A stretch of 64,000 bases of DNA from Saccharopolyspora endophytica. Lineage in GTDB: Bacteria > Actinomycetota > Actinomycetes > Mycobacteriales > Pseudonocardiaceae. The translations under genes and the position numbers were made by a program. The stretch is taken from NCBI RefSeq assembly GCF_018070075.1, contig NZ_JAGPXE010000003.1:1-64000 (forward strand), given 5' to 3'. Of the stretch, positions 45,201-54,393 are shown piece by piece. Position 1 is the stretch's first letter. The number at the start of each line of letters is the position of its first letter. The notes under the pieces were generated by a model, which worked only from the letters and a program-made list of their open reading frames with translations, ran no database searches and had not been told where the DNA came from.

Positions 45201-45285
45201 GCGCGGAGGTGGATGGGTTCAGTGCAGGAGGGGACTGCGATACGACCACGCCATAGTCATCGACGGCCCGCCCCGTCAACTGCAC
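42244..45285 (-). CDS. Arabinofuranosyltransferase, EmbA/B/C family
   Basis: This large membrane protein of about 1000 residues builds cell-wall arabinan from decaprenylphosphoryl arabinose. About a dozen hydrophobic segments are followed by a C-terminal periplasmic carbohydrate-binding region (from about residue 740). The catalytic aspartates of GT-C enzymes are Asp274-Asp275 in VQYDDAWYV, and NSHPNG precedes TM2 as in EmbC. Its presence indicates an arabinogalactan cell wall. The start is unclear: neither the first GTG (45285) nor the GTG at 45249 has a good ribosome binding site. Confidence 0.9.
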   Translation of the reverse strand: MQLTGRAVDDYGVVVSQSPPALNPSTSARRPRIRPAPADRRAWWCGVLAAITVLLGVAIPFAPVTASDPVVSWPQAGKLPSSTVVPLSPPRPLSLHATIPCAALRAVGNGDVLRTVPAGASPATGLAVTAAAGRVSVLAAGTPLLDEPIPAGGCDYRIAATATGLSITRDSAPVAHFPDLPVPSVSALITTAEGMPQAGGLSVSLHADDRYNSHPNGLKTLLLWAHLLALGATLVLAWRHWGPVRIPRVRPRWADLVVGVTAASWVLLGPVQYDDAWYVLMSRNAGAAGYLGNYVYMFNATENPFVLSQYLMQFWGRLGEFSLWWLRLLPLAYGLITWVALRRLLTTTLGRTAGNRWVPWALGLAFLAWWMPYGMTLRPEPLILCLTAVTMLLAETARRRESIPAAAAATLVAALALSCSPSGLVAWAPLVPALPWLCRWLRDRSGKSRSVAGLTVVAAGTAIVPVAFADATFGDVLEATKVHRWYYGSFAWYEEWRHIDTLMTGPWALRLPVLMTLGVGLLVALGRGRRTAPGTVRWLMLSSAVVTALAMAFLALSPTKWVLHFGALAAPAIVLLTTALLRSPLPRTTGAVASIAGTGVLIMVAAAGFSGPNIWKPFSDRGQSFGNHLPASLSKIELSMTAPHIGDVFLRDAKLWVALAAVIAGFGLWRRRRRLGVLLRPERGVLIATALLLVIGMFAVFAYAPFRQAPGWTVASGGFEFATSGRTGGLADHVKVLANADVQPPAPVEPAVVRGDFATSARLSVPPSAPGEVWHSRTTLPTGRGTLTTGWYPVPATGDGTHVTVPVLGEGLTAHRLAVQADTPSGVVSLPLSPDAALGARHWQELAVALPQPARAIRVVAEQRGPWLAVGEPRLTKIRPVTTVTDGQTVFADQLSAMLWPDIDHAEIAHGMTNPPTVRVSAAEHIDPGVLSNSTFTDWGGNFATSAQTATYVRMASALPGGPETAPWGTVDRILYDFPTRQVDFGFRHHDRAGWTRLPTLAGEEYIGRKYTG

Positions 45286-45454
45286 TACACGATCGAGTGC
45301 GCGAAATCCGAACGAGATTCACCGATCTCGGTGGCGGGAGCGACCGGATCGATCGGGATGCGGTTTTTTCACTCGTCGGCGGATTGTGCGTGATCGTCGG
45401 TGGGCGGACGATCGATCGATTCGCGGATTTCGACGGATCTTCGGGAGATTGTCG

Positions 45455-48400
45455 ATGGCAGCGGGGATTTCACGGTTCAGGCTCACCCGACGACGCGCCC
45501 TGCAGGCCGCCGGTACCGGTGCGGCAGCGGCCCTCGCGTTCGCTCCACCACGCCTGGCGCTGGCCGACGGCGCCGGTGTCACGCTGCGGCAGGGCACCAA
45601 CCTCTGCGCCGCCGCGGCACCGGACGGGCGCGTGGCGTTCGACCTGGTCAACGCGATCTGGGTGCTCGAACCCGGCGGCGGTGCGGCGCGCAAGCTCACC
45701 GATGAGCTGCAGGACGCCACGCAGCCGGACTTCTCCCCGGACGGTCGCGCCCTGGTGTTCCAGTCCTACCGCGATGGCAACTTCCACCTCTGGACGATGG
45801 CCGCCGACGGTTCCGGGCTGCGGCAGCTCACCGCGGGCGGGAAGGACCACCGGGAGCCGAGGTTCTCGCCCGACGGAAGGGCTCTCGCGTTCGCCTCCGA
45901 CCGCGCGGGCGGCTACCAGGTGTTCGTGATGGACCTCGGTTCCGGGGTGATCAGCCAGATCACCCGGGATCGGCCGGACGTGTCGATGCCGAGCTGGGCG
46001 CCCGACGGCAAGGCCCTGGTCTACGTCGCCGGGGACACCGCGATCGAGCGCGTGGAGATCGCGTCCGGGCAGGTCAGCGTGATGGTCGACGGTGGTGGCG
46101 AGGTGTCGCTCCACGGTCCGAGCCTCGCTCCCGAAGGCCGGTTGGCCTACGTCCGCCTGGCCGGTGCCCGGCGGGACCTGGTGGTAGACGGGCAGGCCGT
46201 GACCGAAGGTGAGGACGTCTTCGGCTTCGCGCCGCGCTGGATCGGCCCCGGTGAACTGCTCTACACCGCCGACGGGGTGGTCCGCAGGCGCGGGCCCTCC
46301 GGCGAGCGCAACGAGGTTCCGTTCACCGCAACGGTTCCGGTGCTCTCCCGCCGCGACTACCCGAAGCGGCGTCCCGGGGTGCGCGGGCCGAAGGTCACCG
46401 GCATCGCGAGCCCGGTGTGCTCGCGCGACGGCGCGCAGGTCGCGTTCCGCGCGCTGAACGCGCTGTGGGTGATGCCGATCGGTGGCGCACCTCGAAAAGT
46501 CGTCGGCGACGGGTACTTCGCGTCCGACCCGGACTTCTCCCCGGACGGGCGGCAGCTGCTCCACAGCAGCGACCGCGGCGGCACCGCCGACCTGTGGTTG
46601 CACGACCTGGCCACCGGCTCGGATCGGCGCATCACCGACGTGCACGGCGCGGCGATCACGCCCCGGTTCTCCCCGGACGGCGACCGGATCGCCTACCAGG
46701 ACCAGGACGGTGCCACGTGGGTCGCCGACCTCGCCGGCGGCGCACCGCGCCAGGTGACGCCACCGCTGTTCCAGCCGGGTCGTCCCGACTGGTCGCCGGA
46801 CGGGCGAACCCTGGTGCTGGCCGCCGTCAAGCCCTACGGGACGCGGTTCCGCGAGGGGACCAGCCAGGTCCTGCGGGTCGACGTGGAAACGGGGGCGCTG
46901 CACTACACCGAGGTGATGCCGTTCCGGTCGCTGGCCACGCGCGGCGACGACGGCCCGGTGTGGTCCCCGGACGGCAGGCACCTCGCGTTCGTCGTGGAGT
47001 CGACCGCGTGGATCGTTACCGTCGACGCGACTGGGGCGTTCACCGGCGCACCCCGCCAGGTCACCACCGAGCTGACCGACTCGCCGAGCTGGCGCGACGC
47101 CGACCACCTGCTGTTCCTCAACGGTGGCGAGCTGCGTTCGGTGCACGTCGGCACCGGCGAGGTCGCCTCGATCCCCCTGGACCTGACGTGGACTCCGGCG
47201 CGGACCAGCGAGAACCAGGTGGTGCGCGTCGGTGCGCTGTGGGACGGCGCGTCCGAGCAGCTGCGCCGCGACGTCGACATCGTGCTGGCGGGGGAGCGCA
47301 TCGCCGCCGTGCTCCCGGCGCAGGACGGGCGCGCCCGCATCGACGCGCGCGAGCTGACAGCGATCCCCGGTCTCATCGACGCCCACGTGCACTGGCACCT
47401 GCGCGGCCGGCAGTGGGGCGACCGGCAGGGACGCGCCTGGCTTGCCTACGGCGTCACGACGACCCGATCGCCGGGGGATCCGGCCTACCAGATGCAGGAG
47501 ACCCGCGAGGCGCTGAGCTCGGGAGACCGCGTCGGCCCGCGGTACTTCGCCACCGGCGAGGCCATCGACGGCGGGCGGATCTACTACAACTTCATGCGCC
47601 CCACCCTCAGCGAGGAGCAGCTGCGGCTGGAGATGCGGCGCGCGTCCGCCCTGGACTACGACATGGTCAAGACCTACGTGCGCATGCCGGTGCGGATGCA
47701 GCAGGCGGCGATCGCGCAGGCGCACGCGCAGGGCAGGCCGCTGAGCTCGCACTACGTCTACCCGGCCGCGCATCTGGGCATGGACGGCATGGAGCACACC
47801 GGGGCCACCAACAGGCTCGGCTACTCCCACACCTGCGACGAGCTCGGCAGGTCCTACGACGACGCCGTGGAGCTGTTCATCGCCAGCGGGATGTCCATCA
47901 CCCCCACGCTGTTCACCTCGTCGGGGATGTACGCGCAGGACCGGTCGCTGATCGAGGACCGGCGGACGCGGGTGCTGTTCCCGCCGTGGGAGTACCAGCG
48001 CCTGCTCGCCGAGGCCGAGGACGCGGCCGGTCCCGACGGTGAGGTCACCCGCTTCAAGCTGGCCGGTCAGGTCGACATGCTGCTGCGCATCCAGCGCGGC
48101 GGTGGGTTCGTCATCGCGGGAACCGATTCGCCGCTGGACAACATCGCGGTCTCGCTGCACATGAACCTCCGCGCGATGGTCGCGCACGGATTCACGCCCC
48201 GCGAAGCCCTCACGACCGCCACCCGGAACCCGGCCCGCTGGCTCGGTCTTCCCGGCGAGCTCGGCGAGATCCGCCCCGGCGCCTACGCGGACCTGGCCCT
48301 GGTCGCCGGTGACCCGCTCACCGACATCACCGCCGCAGCGGCGGTCCGCACGGTCATCAAGGGCGGCGCCGCGCACACCGCGGACGCTCTCCTGGCCCCC

Positions 48401-48538
48401 TTCGCATCACCCGGCACGACAGCGACCGCCCCCATCTCGGGATCGCACCGAGCCGGACCGGAGACCGACCCGGCGTTCTGGTGGCACGAACCGGAATGGA
48501 CCCACCGCGCCTGCTGCGAGCACCCGCGCTTCGGGTGA
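45455..48538 (+). CDS. Tat-secreted TolB-like beta-propeller fused to amidohydrolase
   Basis: This 1027-residue protein has a twin-arginine signal (RLTRRRALQAAG near residue 10). Then come repeated TolB/WD40-like blades with the FSPDGR motif (about residues 60-590), and an amidohydrolase domain. Metal-ligand motifs are DAHVHWHL, SHYVYPAAH, MEHTG and GTDSPL. This architecture is known for secreted peptidase- or prolidase-like amidohydrolases of unknown substrate. The last 20 residues end CCEHPRFG after two HEPEW/TH blocks, an odd Cys/His-rich tail. ATG 45455 follows GGGAGA. The gene is divergent from the arabinosyltransferase. Confidence 0.85.
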   Translation: MAAGISRFRLTRRRALQAAGTGAAAALAFAPPRLALADGAGVTLRQGTNLCAAAAPDGRVAFDLVNAIWVLEPGGGAARKLTDELQDATQPDFSPDGRALVFQSYRDGNFHLWTMAADGSGLRQLTAGGKDHREPRFSPDGRALAFASDRAGGYQVFVMDLGSGVISQITRDRPDVSMPSWAPDGKALVYVAGDTAIERVEIASGQVSVMVDGGGEVSLHGPSLAPEGRLAYVRLAGARRDLVVDGQAVTEGEDVFGFAPRWIGPGELLYTADGVVRRRGPSGERNEVPFTATVPVLSRRDYPKRRPGVRGPKVTGIASPVCSRDGAQVAFRALNALWVMPIGGAPRKVVGDGYFASDPDFSPDGRQLLHSSDRGGTADLWLHDLATGSDRRITDVHGAAITPRFSPDGDRIAYQDQDGATWVADLAGGAPRQVTPPLFQPGRPDWSPDGRTLVLAAVKPYGTRFREGTSQVLRVDVETGALHYTEVMPFRSLATRGDDGPVWSPDGRHLAFVVESTAWIVTVDATGAFTGAPRQVTTELTDSPSWRDADHLLFLNGGELRSVHVGTGEVASIPLDLTWTPARTSENQVVRVGALWDGASEQLRRDVDIVLAGERIAAVLPAQDGRARIDARELTAIPGLIDAHVHWHLRGRQWGDRQGRAWLAYGVTTTRSPGDPAYQMQETREALSSGDRVGPRYFATGEAIDGGRIYYNFMRPTLSEEQLRLEMRRASALDYDMVKTYVRMPVRMQQAAIAQAHAQGRPLSSHYVYPAAHLGMDGMEHTGATNRLGYSHTCDELGRSYDDAVELFIASGMSITPTLFTSSGMYAQDRSLIEDRRTRVLFPPWEYQRLLAEAEDAAGPDGEVTRFKLAGQVDMLLRIQRGGGFVIAGTDSPLDNIAVSLHMNLRAMVAHGFTPREALTTATRNPARWLGLPGELGEIRPGAYADLALVAGDPLTDITAAAAVRTVIKGGAAHTADALLAPFASPGTTATAPISGSHRAGPETDPAFWWHEPEWTHRACCEHPRFG

Positions 48539-48725
48539 TGGGGGCAGCGGGCGGTTCTGGTCCGGACCGACCGGGCGAAACCGGCAGCGATCACGGACGG
48601 ATCGGACCAAAACCGCCGCCTGCCGGGGAAAACCGGCGGCTGGGCCGCGGAGGCCTCGGGGTACCGGAGACGCGCCTCGGATCGGTAGCCTGGGAAGGTT
48701 GGGTTCGCCGGTGCGGGGAGGCGCG

Positions 48726-49523
48726 TTGGTTCTGCCGGAGCCGAAGGGCGTGGACGTCGAACGCCCGAACTCGGCGCGGATGTATGACTACTACCTGGGC
48801 GGGTCGACGAACTTCGCGGTCGACCGCGAAGCCGCCGAGGCCGGGCTGAAGGCGATGCCCCACGCCCGCGATTACGCGGTCGCCAATCGGGCGTTCCTGC
48901 GCCGCGCGGTGGACCACCTGGTGCGCCAGGGCATCGACCAGTTCCTCGACCTGGGGTCGGGGATCCCGACCGTCGGCAACGTGCACGAGGTCGCGCACCA
49001 GCACAACCCGCAGGCCCGCATCGCCTACGTCGACCACGAACCGGTCGCGGTCGCCCACGCGCGGGCGCTGCTCGGCGAGAACCCGATGGTCTCCATCGAC
49101 GAGGCCGACATCCGCGAACCGGAGTCGGTGCTGCGTGCCACCGGCGTCGCCAAGATCGACTTCGGGCGCCCGGTGGCGGTGCTGGCGGTCGCGATCCTGC
49201 CGTTCGTGCCCGACCAGGACGAGGCCACCGCGCTCACCGCCGCCTACCGGGAGGCCTGCGCTCCTGGCAGCTACCTGGCCGCCACGCACATCTCGCAGCT
49301 CGCCGCCACCGATGAGCAGGTCGCCGCGGCCGAAGAGGTCATGGCCCGCACGCCGACCCCGGTGCGGTGGCGTCCGCCGGAGGAGATCGCCGAGCTGTTC
49401 CACGGCTACGAACTCATCCCGCCTGGCCTGGTCCCCACGCCGTCCTGGCATCCCGACCTGCCGCCCAGCGAGGACGACATCGCTCGCGCCAACGCCTACG
49501 CCGCCGTCGGCCGCCTGGTTTAA
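48726..49523 (+). CDS. DUF574/Methyltransf_19 SAM-dependent methyltransferase
   Basis: This 265-residue protein has the family opening RPNSARMYDYYLGGSTNFAVDRE and the SAM-binding FLDLGSGIPT, then VDHEPVAVAHA. Such genes are abundant in actinomycetes, often near XRE and DUF397 genes, but their substrates are unknown. The start is TTG at 48726 with GGGGAGG four to five bases upstream. An upstream frame contains arginine-rich sequence only. Confidence 0.88.
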   Translation: MVLPEPKGVDVERPNSARMYDYYLGGSTNFAVDREAAEAGLKAMPHARDYAVANRAFLRRAVDHLVRQGIDQFLDLGSGIPTVGNVHEVAHQHNPQARIAYVDHEPVAVAHARALLGENPMVSIDEADIREPESVLRATGVAKIDFGRPVAVLAVAILPFVPDQDEATALTAAYREACAPGSYLAATHISQLAATDEQVAAAEEVMARTPTPVRWRPPEEIAELFHGYELIPPGLVPTPSWHPDLPPSEDDIARANAYAAVGRLV

Positions 49524-49607
49524 ACGCACGGACCACCCGGGGATTCTCCGGGCACGGCCTCCGCCGTCGCGGGGGCGAACCGTGCAGCAGAACAGGGTGA
49601 TGTAGCC

Positions 49608-50702
49608 GTGGAGACGGGAACTCTCCAGCACGTCTACGACCGACCCGGCCCCTTCGTGACCGCCTATCTGGACACCTCGGGGGACGCCGAAGACGCCGCC
49701 AAGGCGATCGAGCTGCGGTGGCGAGCGATCCACGAGCGGTTGCAGCAGCAGGGAGCCGACGAGGCCACCGTCCAGGCGATCGCCGATCACGTGCGCGAAC
49801 ATCGCGCGCAGACCGGCCAGCGCGGGCAGGTGCTCGTCGGCGAAGGCGCCGAGGTGGTGCTGCAGGACGAACTGCCCGAGCCGCCCACCGACCTGCCGGC
49901 CGAGGACCAGGCCTACGTCGGCCCGGTCCCGCACCTGATGCCCTACCTGCGGCGATGCATGTCCCGGGTGGCGTTCCTGGTGGCCGACGTCGACCACACC
50001 GGCGCGGACCTGACGGTGGTGTCGGGCTCGGGGGAGATGAAGCGGGTCCGCATCGACGGCGAATCGCACCCGGTGCACAAGACCCACGCCGGAGAGCAGG
50101 AGAACCAGCAGCGGTTCCACATGGCCGTCGAAGAGCGCTGGAAGCGCAACGCCGAGGCCGTGGCCGGTGAGATCACCGAGCGCGCGGGCAAGATGGGCGC
50201 GCAGGCGATCGTGCTCACCGGTGAGGATCAGCAGCGCTCCTTGGTGCACTCGCTGCTGGGTGAGGACCAGGACCTGGTGATCGAACCGGGTTCTCGGCAG
50301 GAGTCGGCGGAGCGGTTGCGGCACGAGGTGACCCGCAGCGTGCACGACGCGGAGGTCGCCGAGGCGGTCGAAGAGTTCCAGCGCGAGAGCGGCCGGGGCG
50401 AACGCGCCGTGGAGGGCTGGCAGGACACCGTGGAGGCCCTGCGCCGAGGCCAGGTCCGCACGCTGCTGTGGACCGCCGACGATCACGCGGGCGACCTGCA
50501 CGTCGGTGCCGGTGCCACCGAGCTCGCCGCGGACGAACGCGCGCTGAAGGACACCGGGAGCGAGATCATCGGTGACGCACCCGCCAGCGCGGCCGTGGTC
50601 CGCGCACTGGCAGGGACCGGTGCCGACCTGGTGATCACCGAGCCCGGCACCATCGACCTCACCGGTGGCATCGGCGCGGTCCTGCGGTACCGGGCGGCGT
50701 GA
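49608..50702 (+). CDS. Vms1/Rv2629-like (baeRF) ribosome-associated protein
   Basis: This 364-residue protein belongs to the family of eRF1-like proteins that includes mycobacterial Rv2629 and the Vms1 peptidyl-tRNA hydrolases. It opens LQHVYDRPGPFVTAYLDTS, has the strand VAFLVADVDHTGADL, and a basic helix ERWKRNAEAVAGEI. At the loop where relatives carry a Gly-Gln catalytic motif it has AGEQENQQRF, with no GGQ. Rescue of stalled ribosomes is possible from homology, but catalysis is uncertain. The following gene starts in its stop (TGATG). Confidence 0.82.
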   Translation: METGTLQHVYDRPGPFVTAYLDTSGDAEDAAKAIELRWRAIHERLQQQGADEATVQAIADHVREHRAQTGQRGQVLVGEGAEVVLQDELPEPPTDLPAEDQAYVGPVPHLMPYLRRCMSRVAFLVADVDHTGADLTVVSGSGEMKRVRIDGESHPVHKTHAGEQENQQRFHMAVEERWKRNAEAVAGEITERAGKMGAQAIVLTGEDQQRSLVHSLLGEDQDLVIEPGSRQESAERLRHEVTRSVHDAEVAEAVEEFQRESGRGERAVEGWQDTVEALRRGQVRTLLWTADDHAGDLHVGAGATELAADERALKDTGSEIIGDAPASAAVVRALAGTGADLVITEPGTIDLTGGIGAVLRYRAA

Positions 50703-52063
50703 TGCGGCCGAGTCGCGCGGTCGCCTCGTTCGACTCGGCGACCGGGATGCTGCGCGCGCTGTCGCACTGCCTGGCCGGACGTGACGCGCCCGCGCTGGGT
50801 GCGGCTCCGCGCGCGGCGGTGCCGGTGATCTCGGCGTTGCTGGGCGGGGTGAACCGGCTGCCGACCTCGCTGGCCGATCAGGTGTACGCGGTCAGCGGCG
50901 TCGGCGAGGCGGTGCCGCCCGGCCGGCTCGCCGACATAGACGCCGACGACCTCGCCGAGTGGACCGTCGACCACTACCCGCGTCGCCGATATCCGGTGGT
51001 GTTCCTCGGTTCCTCCAACGGCGCGCTGATGCACCTGGCCGCCGCGCTGGACGCGCCGTGGCTGCCGCAGACGCTGCTGATCCCGGTGCGGCGCGGCGGC
51101 GTGGACCGCGACGACCCGGCGGCCGAGCTGGAGGCCGGGCGGCATCCGGGACGCGAGCTGCTGCGCACGAACCCCGAACTCGTGCTGCACCACATGCACG
51201 ACCCGAACCAGGACCGGCTGATGATCGCCGGCATGTCCTACTTCCGGGTCAAGTGGCGGCGGCTGCCGGTGGCCTACCGGCGGTTCATCCGCGAGCACCT
51301 GGCCCCGGACGGCGTCGTGGTCACCTCGGAATGCGATCTGGACTGGCCGGTGACCAGGGTCGATGAGCGCCACGTGTTCCAGTTCGGCGCGCTCGGCGGA
51401 GCCGACGAGCAGGAGTACTTCACCGGTGGTCCGCGCGTGCGCGAGTTCCTGCGCAGTTACGGCTCCGAGCACGAGTCCTGGAACCCGCCGCAGCCGGACG
51501 AGCGGCGGCCGGAGGCCGAGTGGGGTTTCGAGCCGGAGCTCCTCGATGACGTCGACGCGCTGGGTTTTCCGGTGCGCAGACTGCGATTCGGTCACCCGGA
51601 GGACCTGAGCCCGGCGGTGGCGCAGCTGCACCGCGACTGGTACGCCGCGAACGGCTCGCCCACCGATCGGTTGCTGGTGGAGACCTTCCTGCTGCTGGAA
51701 CCGCACTGGGCGTGGCGCACGGGTTCGGTGCCGTTCTGGCTGACCTTCAACGCGGGGAGTTCACCGGGAACCCTGCGCGAGCACCTGGACTCGGTGTCCT
51801 ACGACGAGATCCGGATGATGCTGTTCTCGCACGGCACCGAGTCGATCGGGCTCGCCCCGATCGAGACCTGGCAGCACCTCGTCGGTCGCGCTCGCCGGTT
51901 CGGCACGGTGCTGGGAGCCGATCCGGCCGCGTACCCGAGGGACTTCGCGGGTCTGGTCCGCGCCCACCGGGCTCTCACCCGGGTGTCCGCGCGCGACGAG
52001 CTGCCGAAGATGTCGTTCCACGAAGCGGAATCGCTGCTCCGGGGGCCGAACGTGCGCCTGTGA
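50702..52063 (+). CDS. Uncharacterised protein coupled to the Vms1-like gene
   Basis: This 453-residue protein is not recognised. VVFLGSSNGALMHLAAAL near residue 100 resembles an alpha/beta-hydrolase nucleophile elbow (G-x-S-N-G), but no full catalytic triad can be assigned. It is soluble, without signal or membrane segments. It includes VVVTSECDLDWPVTRV and a Trp-rich stretch LEPHWAWRTGSVPFWLTF. The ATG shares a base with the stop of the Vms1-like gene, so they are co-translated and likely functionally linked. Confidence 0.8.
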   Translation: MRPSRAVASFDSATGMLRALSHCLAGRDAPALGAAPRAAVPVISALLGGVNRLPTSLADQVYAVSGVGEAVPPGRLADIDADDLAEWTVDHYPRRRYPVVFLGSSNGALMHLAAALDAPWLPQTLLIPVRRGGVDRDDPAAELEAGRHPGRELLRTNPELVLHHMHDPNQDRLMIAGMSYFRVKWRRLPVAYRRFIREHLAPDGVVVTSECDLDWPVTRVDERHVFQFGALGGADEQEYFTGGPRVREFLRSYGSEHESWNPPQPDERRPEAEWGFEPELLDDVDALGFPVRRLRFGHPEDLSPAVAQLHRDWYAANGSPTDRLLVETFLLLEPHWAWRTGSVPFWLTFNAGSSPGTLREHLDSVSYDEIRMMLFSHGTESIGLAPIETWQHLVGRARRFGTVLGADPAAYPRDFAGLVRAHRALTRVSARDELPKMSFHEAESLLRGPNVRL

Positions 52064-52129
52064 GCACGCATGGCGCGAGGGTTGAGCGGGTAGGCCGTGG
52101 GGAGCCCGAGTGGGATTGGAGGACGTCTG

Positions 52130-53224
52130 GTGGCGAATGCGAACCTGAAGGCGTTGAACGACGTCGGAGTGTCGATCTGGCTGGACGACCTGTCGCGCAA
52201 CCGGGTCCTGTCCGGAGGCTTCGACGAGCTCATCCAGAAGTACGGTCTGGTGGGCGCGACCAGCAATCCGACGATCTTCGCCAACGCGCTGTCGAAGGAA
52301 CCCGAGTACGACGAGCAGTTCGACGAGCTCGCCAAGGCGGGCGTGACCACGGACCGGGCCGCCCGCATCATCACCACCGACGACGTGCGCGATGCGGCGG
52401 ACGTCTTCCGCGACGTCTACGAGCAGACGGGTGGTGTGGACGGTCGGGTTTCCCTGGAGGTCGACCCGCGGCTGGCGCACGACACCGACAAGACGGTCGC
52501 CGAGGCGATCGATCTGTGGAAGGCCGTGGACCGGCCGAACCTGATGGTCAAGATCCCGGCCACGGTGGCGGGCCTGCCGGCCATCACGAAGGTGATCGCC
52601 GAGGGCATCAGCGTCAACGTGACCCTGATCTTCTCCGTCGAGCGCTACAAGGCCGTCATGGACGCCTACCTCGCCGGTCTGGAGCAGGCCAAGGGAGGCG
52701 GGCACGACCTCGCGTCGATCGAGTCGGTGGCGTCGTTCTTCGTCTCCCGCGTGGACACCGAGATCGACAAGCGGCTGGACGCGATGCAGGAGGGCCACCC
52801 GCTGCGCGGGCAGGCCGCGATCGCCAACGCCCGCCTGGCCTACGCCGCCTACCAGGAGGTCTTCTCCTCCGAGCGGTGGAAGGCCCTGCAGGCCGAGGGT
52901 GCTCGGGCGCAGCGCCCGCTGTGGGCCTCGACCGGAGTGAAGGACAAGTCCTACTCCGACACCCGCTACGTCGACGAGCTCGCCGCGCCGAACACGGTCA
53001 ACACCATGCCGGAGTCGACGCTGCAGGCCACCGCCGACCACGCCGACGTGCGCGGTGACCTGGTCAGCGGCACCGCCGAGGCCTCGCAGAAGGTCTTCGA
53101 CGACCTCGCCGCCGCGGGCATCGACCTCGACGACGTCTTCAAGCACCTGGAGACCGACGGCGTCGACAAGTTCGAGAAGTCCTGGACCGAACTCCTCGGC
53201 ACCGTCGCCGATCGGCTCGGGTAG
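52130..53224 (+). CDS. tal: Transaldolase
   Basis: This 364-residue enzyme transfers a dihydroxyacetone unit in the pentose phosphate pathway. The Schiff-base Lys141 is in LMVKIPAT, and the [10 protein letters not shown] opening motif and [12 protein letters not shown] are present. Length fits the actinobacterial Tal type. GTG 52130 has GGAGG seven bases upstream. No transketolase or glucose-6-phosphate dehydrogenase is adjacent, so this may be an extra copy outside the usual cluster. Confidence 0.93.
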   Translation: MANANLKALNDVGVSIWLDDLSRNRVLSGGFDELIQKYGLVGATSNPTIFANALSKEPEYDEQFDELAKAGVTTDRAARIITTDDVRDAADVFRDVYEQTGGVDGRVSLEVDPRLAHDTDKTVAEAIDLWKAVDRPNLMVKIPATVAGLPAITKVIAEGISVNVTLIFSVERYKAVMDAYLAGLEQAKGGGHDLASIESVASFFVSRVDTEIDKRLDAMQEGHPLRGQAAIANARLAYAAYQEVFSSERWKALQAEGARAQRPLWASTGVKDKSYSDTRYVDELAAPNTVNTMPESTLQATADHADVRGDLVSGTAEASQKVFDDLAAAGIDLDDVFKHLETDGVDKFEKSWTELLGTVADRLG

Positions 53225-53242
53225 TCCACAGAGGAGGATGAG

Positions 53243-53500
53243 ATGTCTGATCCCGTGGATGCTTCCACACCCACTCCCAACGAGACCGAGCCCGACCCGC
53301 AGGACCCGGAGGACCCGGCCAACCTGCAGTCGGCCGAGGACCTCGACGAGGACGAGCTCGGCACCGATCCGCTGGAGCGCGGCGTCGAACCGCCCGAAGG
53401 CTGGTCGGCCGCCTCCCGCGAGCGGCCCACCCCGCGCGAGCAGCGCGAGGGTCGGACGCTCGACGAGCGCATCGCCGAGGAACGCCCGGAAACCGACTAG
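53243..53500 (+). CDS. DUF5709-like small acidic protein
   Basis: This 85-residue protein is almost entirely charged and proline-rich, with ESxEDLDEDELGxDPLE and PPEGWS, as in DUF5709 proteins of actinomycetes. It is probably disordered. Function is unknown. AGAGGAGG sits five bases before the ATG. It lies 18 bases after transaldolase and probably shares its transcript. Confidence 0.82.
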   Translation: MSDPVDASTPTPNETEPDPQDPEDPANLQSAEDLDEDELGTDPLERGVEPPEGWSAASRERPTPREQREGRTLDERIAEERPETD

Positions 53501-53520
53501 CTGTCGGTGGCCGGTGGACA

Positions 53521-54393
53521 ATGGGCGAGGTGACCGAGCAGGACCAGGAGTGGCGGTTCGTCCAGGGCGGGCGGCTGCTGCCCGACGCCGTCGTCTCGGC
53601 GGTCGGCTACAGCTCCCGCCTGGACCGGCCGTGCCGGCATGTGGGGATGCCTTCGCCCGCGTTGACGCTGGTGCTGACCTTCGACGAGCCGGTGATCTCG
53701 GGTTTCCAGCCCTCCGGCGAGGACGCCGAGAGCACTCACCTGGTGCTCGGCGGCTTGCACACCTGCCCCGCCTACATCGCTCAGCCCAGGGTGCAGAGCG
53801 GCATCCAGCTCGCCGTCCGGCCCCTGGCGTTGCGCGGGCTGTTCGGCGTTCCGGCCGCTGAGCTGCGGGATCGGGCGATCGACGCGCGGGAGGTTCTCGG
53901 CGGCGGCGTCGAGGACCTGCGCCAGCGACTCGCCGAGATGACCACGTGGCCCGAGCGATTCGCGGCCCTGGCCACCTACCTGAGTGCGAACGCCGCGGAG
54001 GTGACCTCGGGTGCGCGTCCGGAGGTGGCGGAGGCGTGGAAGTGGATCGCCTGGCACCGCGGCACCGGTTCGATGAGTGCCCTCGCCCGGCACGTCCACC
54101 TCGGCGAACGGCAGCTGACGTCGCTGTTCAAGGCCGAGCTCGGCGTGTCGCCGAAGGGGGCGTCGCGGTTGATGCGCTTCGAGCACGCTCGTCAGCGCAT
54201 CGCCCGCGCCGTCCAAGCTGGGGGTCCGCTCGATCTCTCGGCCGTGGCGCACTCGTGCGGGTACTACGACCACTCGCACCTCGTGCGCGACTTCAACCAG
54301 TACGCCGGGTCGAGCCCGAGCCGGTGGATCGCCGCGGAGCTCCGAAACATCCAAGCCGGCGCCGGTCAGCGGGCGGAAGAATTTCCCCCATGA
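53521..54393 (+). CDS. AraC-family transcriptional regulator
   Basis: This 290-residue regulator has an N-terminal ligand-type region (residues 1-165). Its C-terminal AraC double helix-turn-helix (about 180-275) has ALARHVHLGERQLTSLFKAE and DHSHLVRDFNQYAGSSPSRW. The start may be ATG 53521 or the GTG three codons later; neither has a strong site. The VOC gene follows with an ATGA overlap, and so is a likely partner or effector-related gene. Confidence 0.88.
   Translation: MGEVTEQDQEWRFVQGGRLLPDAVVSAVGYSSRLDRPCRHVGMPSPALTLVLTFDEPVISGFQPSGEDAESTHLVLGGLHTCPAYIAQPRVQSGIQLAVRPLALRGLFGVPAAELRDRAIDAREVLGGGVEDLRQRLAEMTTWPERFAALATYLSANAAEVTSGARPEVAEAWKWIAWHRGTGSMSALARHVHLGERQLTSLFKAELGVSPKGASRLMRFEHARQRIARAVQAGGPLDLSAVAHSCGYYDHSHLVRDFNQYAGSSPSRWIAAELRNIQAGAGQRAEEFPP

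Noticed and set aside
43087-45393. Plus-strand open frame opposite the arabinosyltransferase
   Set aside because: Gln/Arg-rich shadow without domains.
45470-48376. Minus-strand open frame opposite the propeller-amidohydrolase
   Set aside because: Antisense shadow; no start signal or motif.
48630-48665. Possible terminator after the amidohydrolase (GCCGG/CCGGC)
   Set aside because: The stem is only about five base pairs with poor extension.
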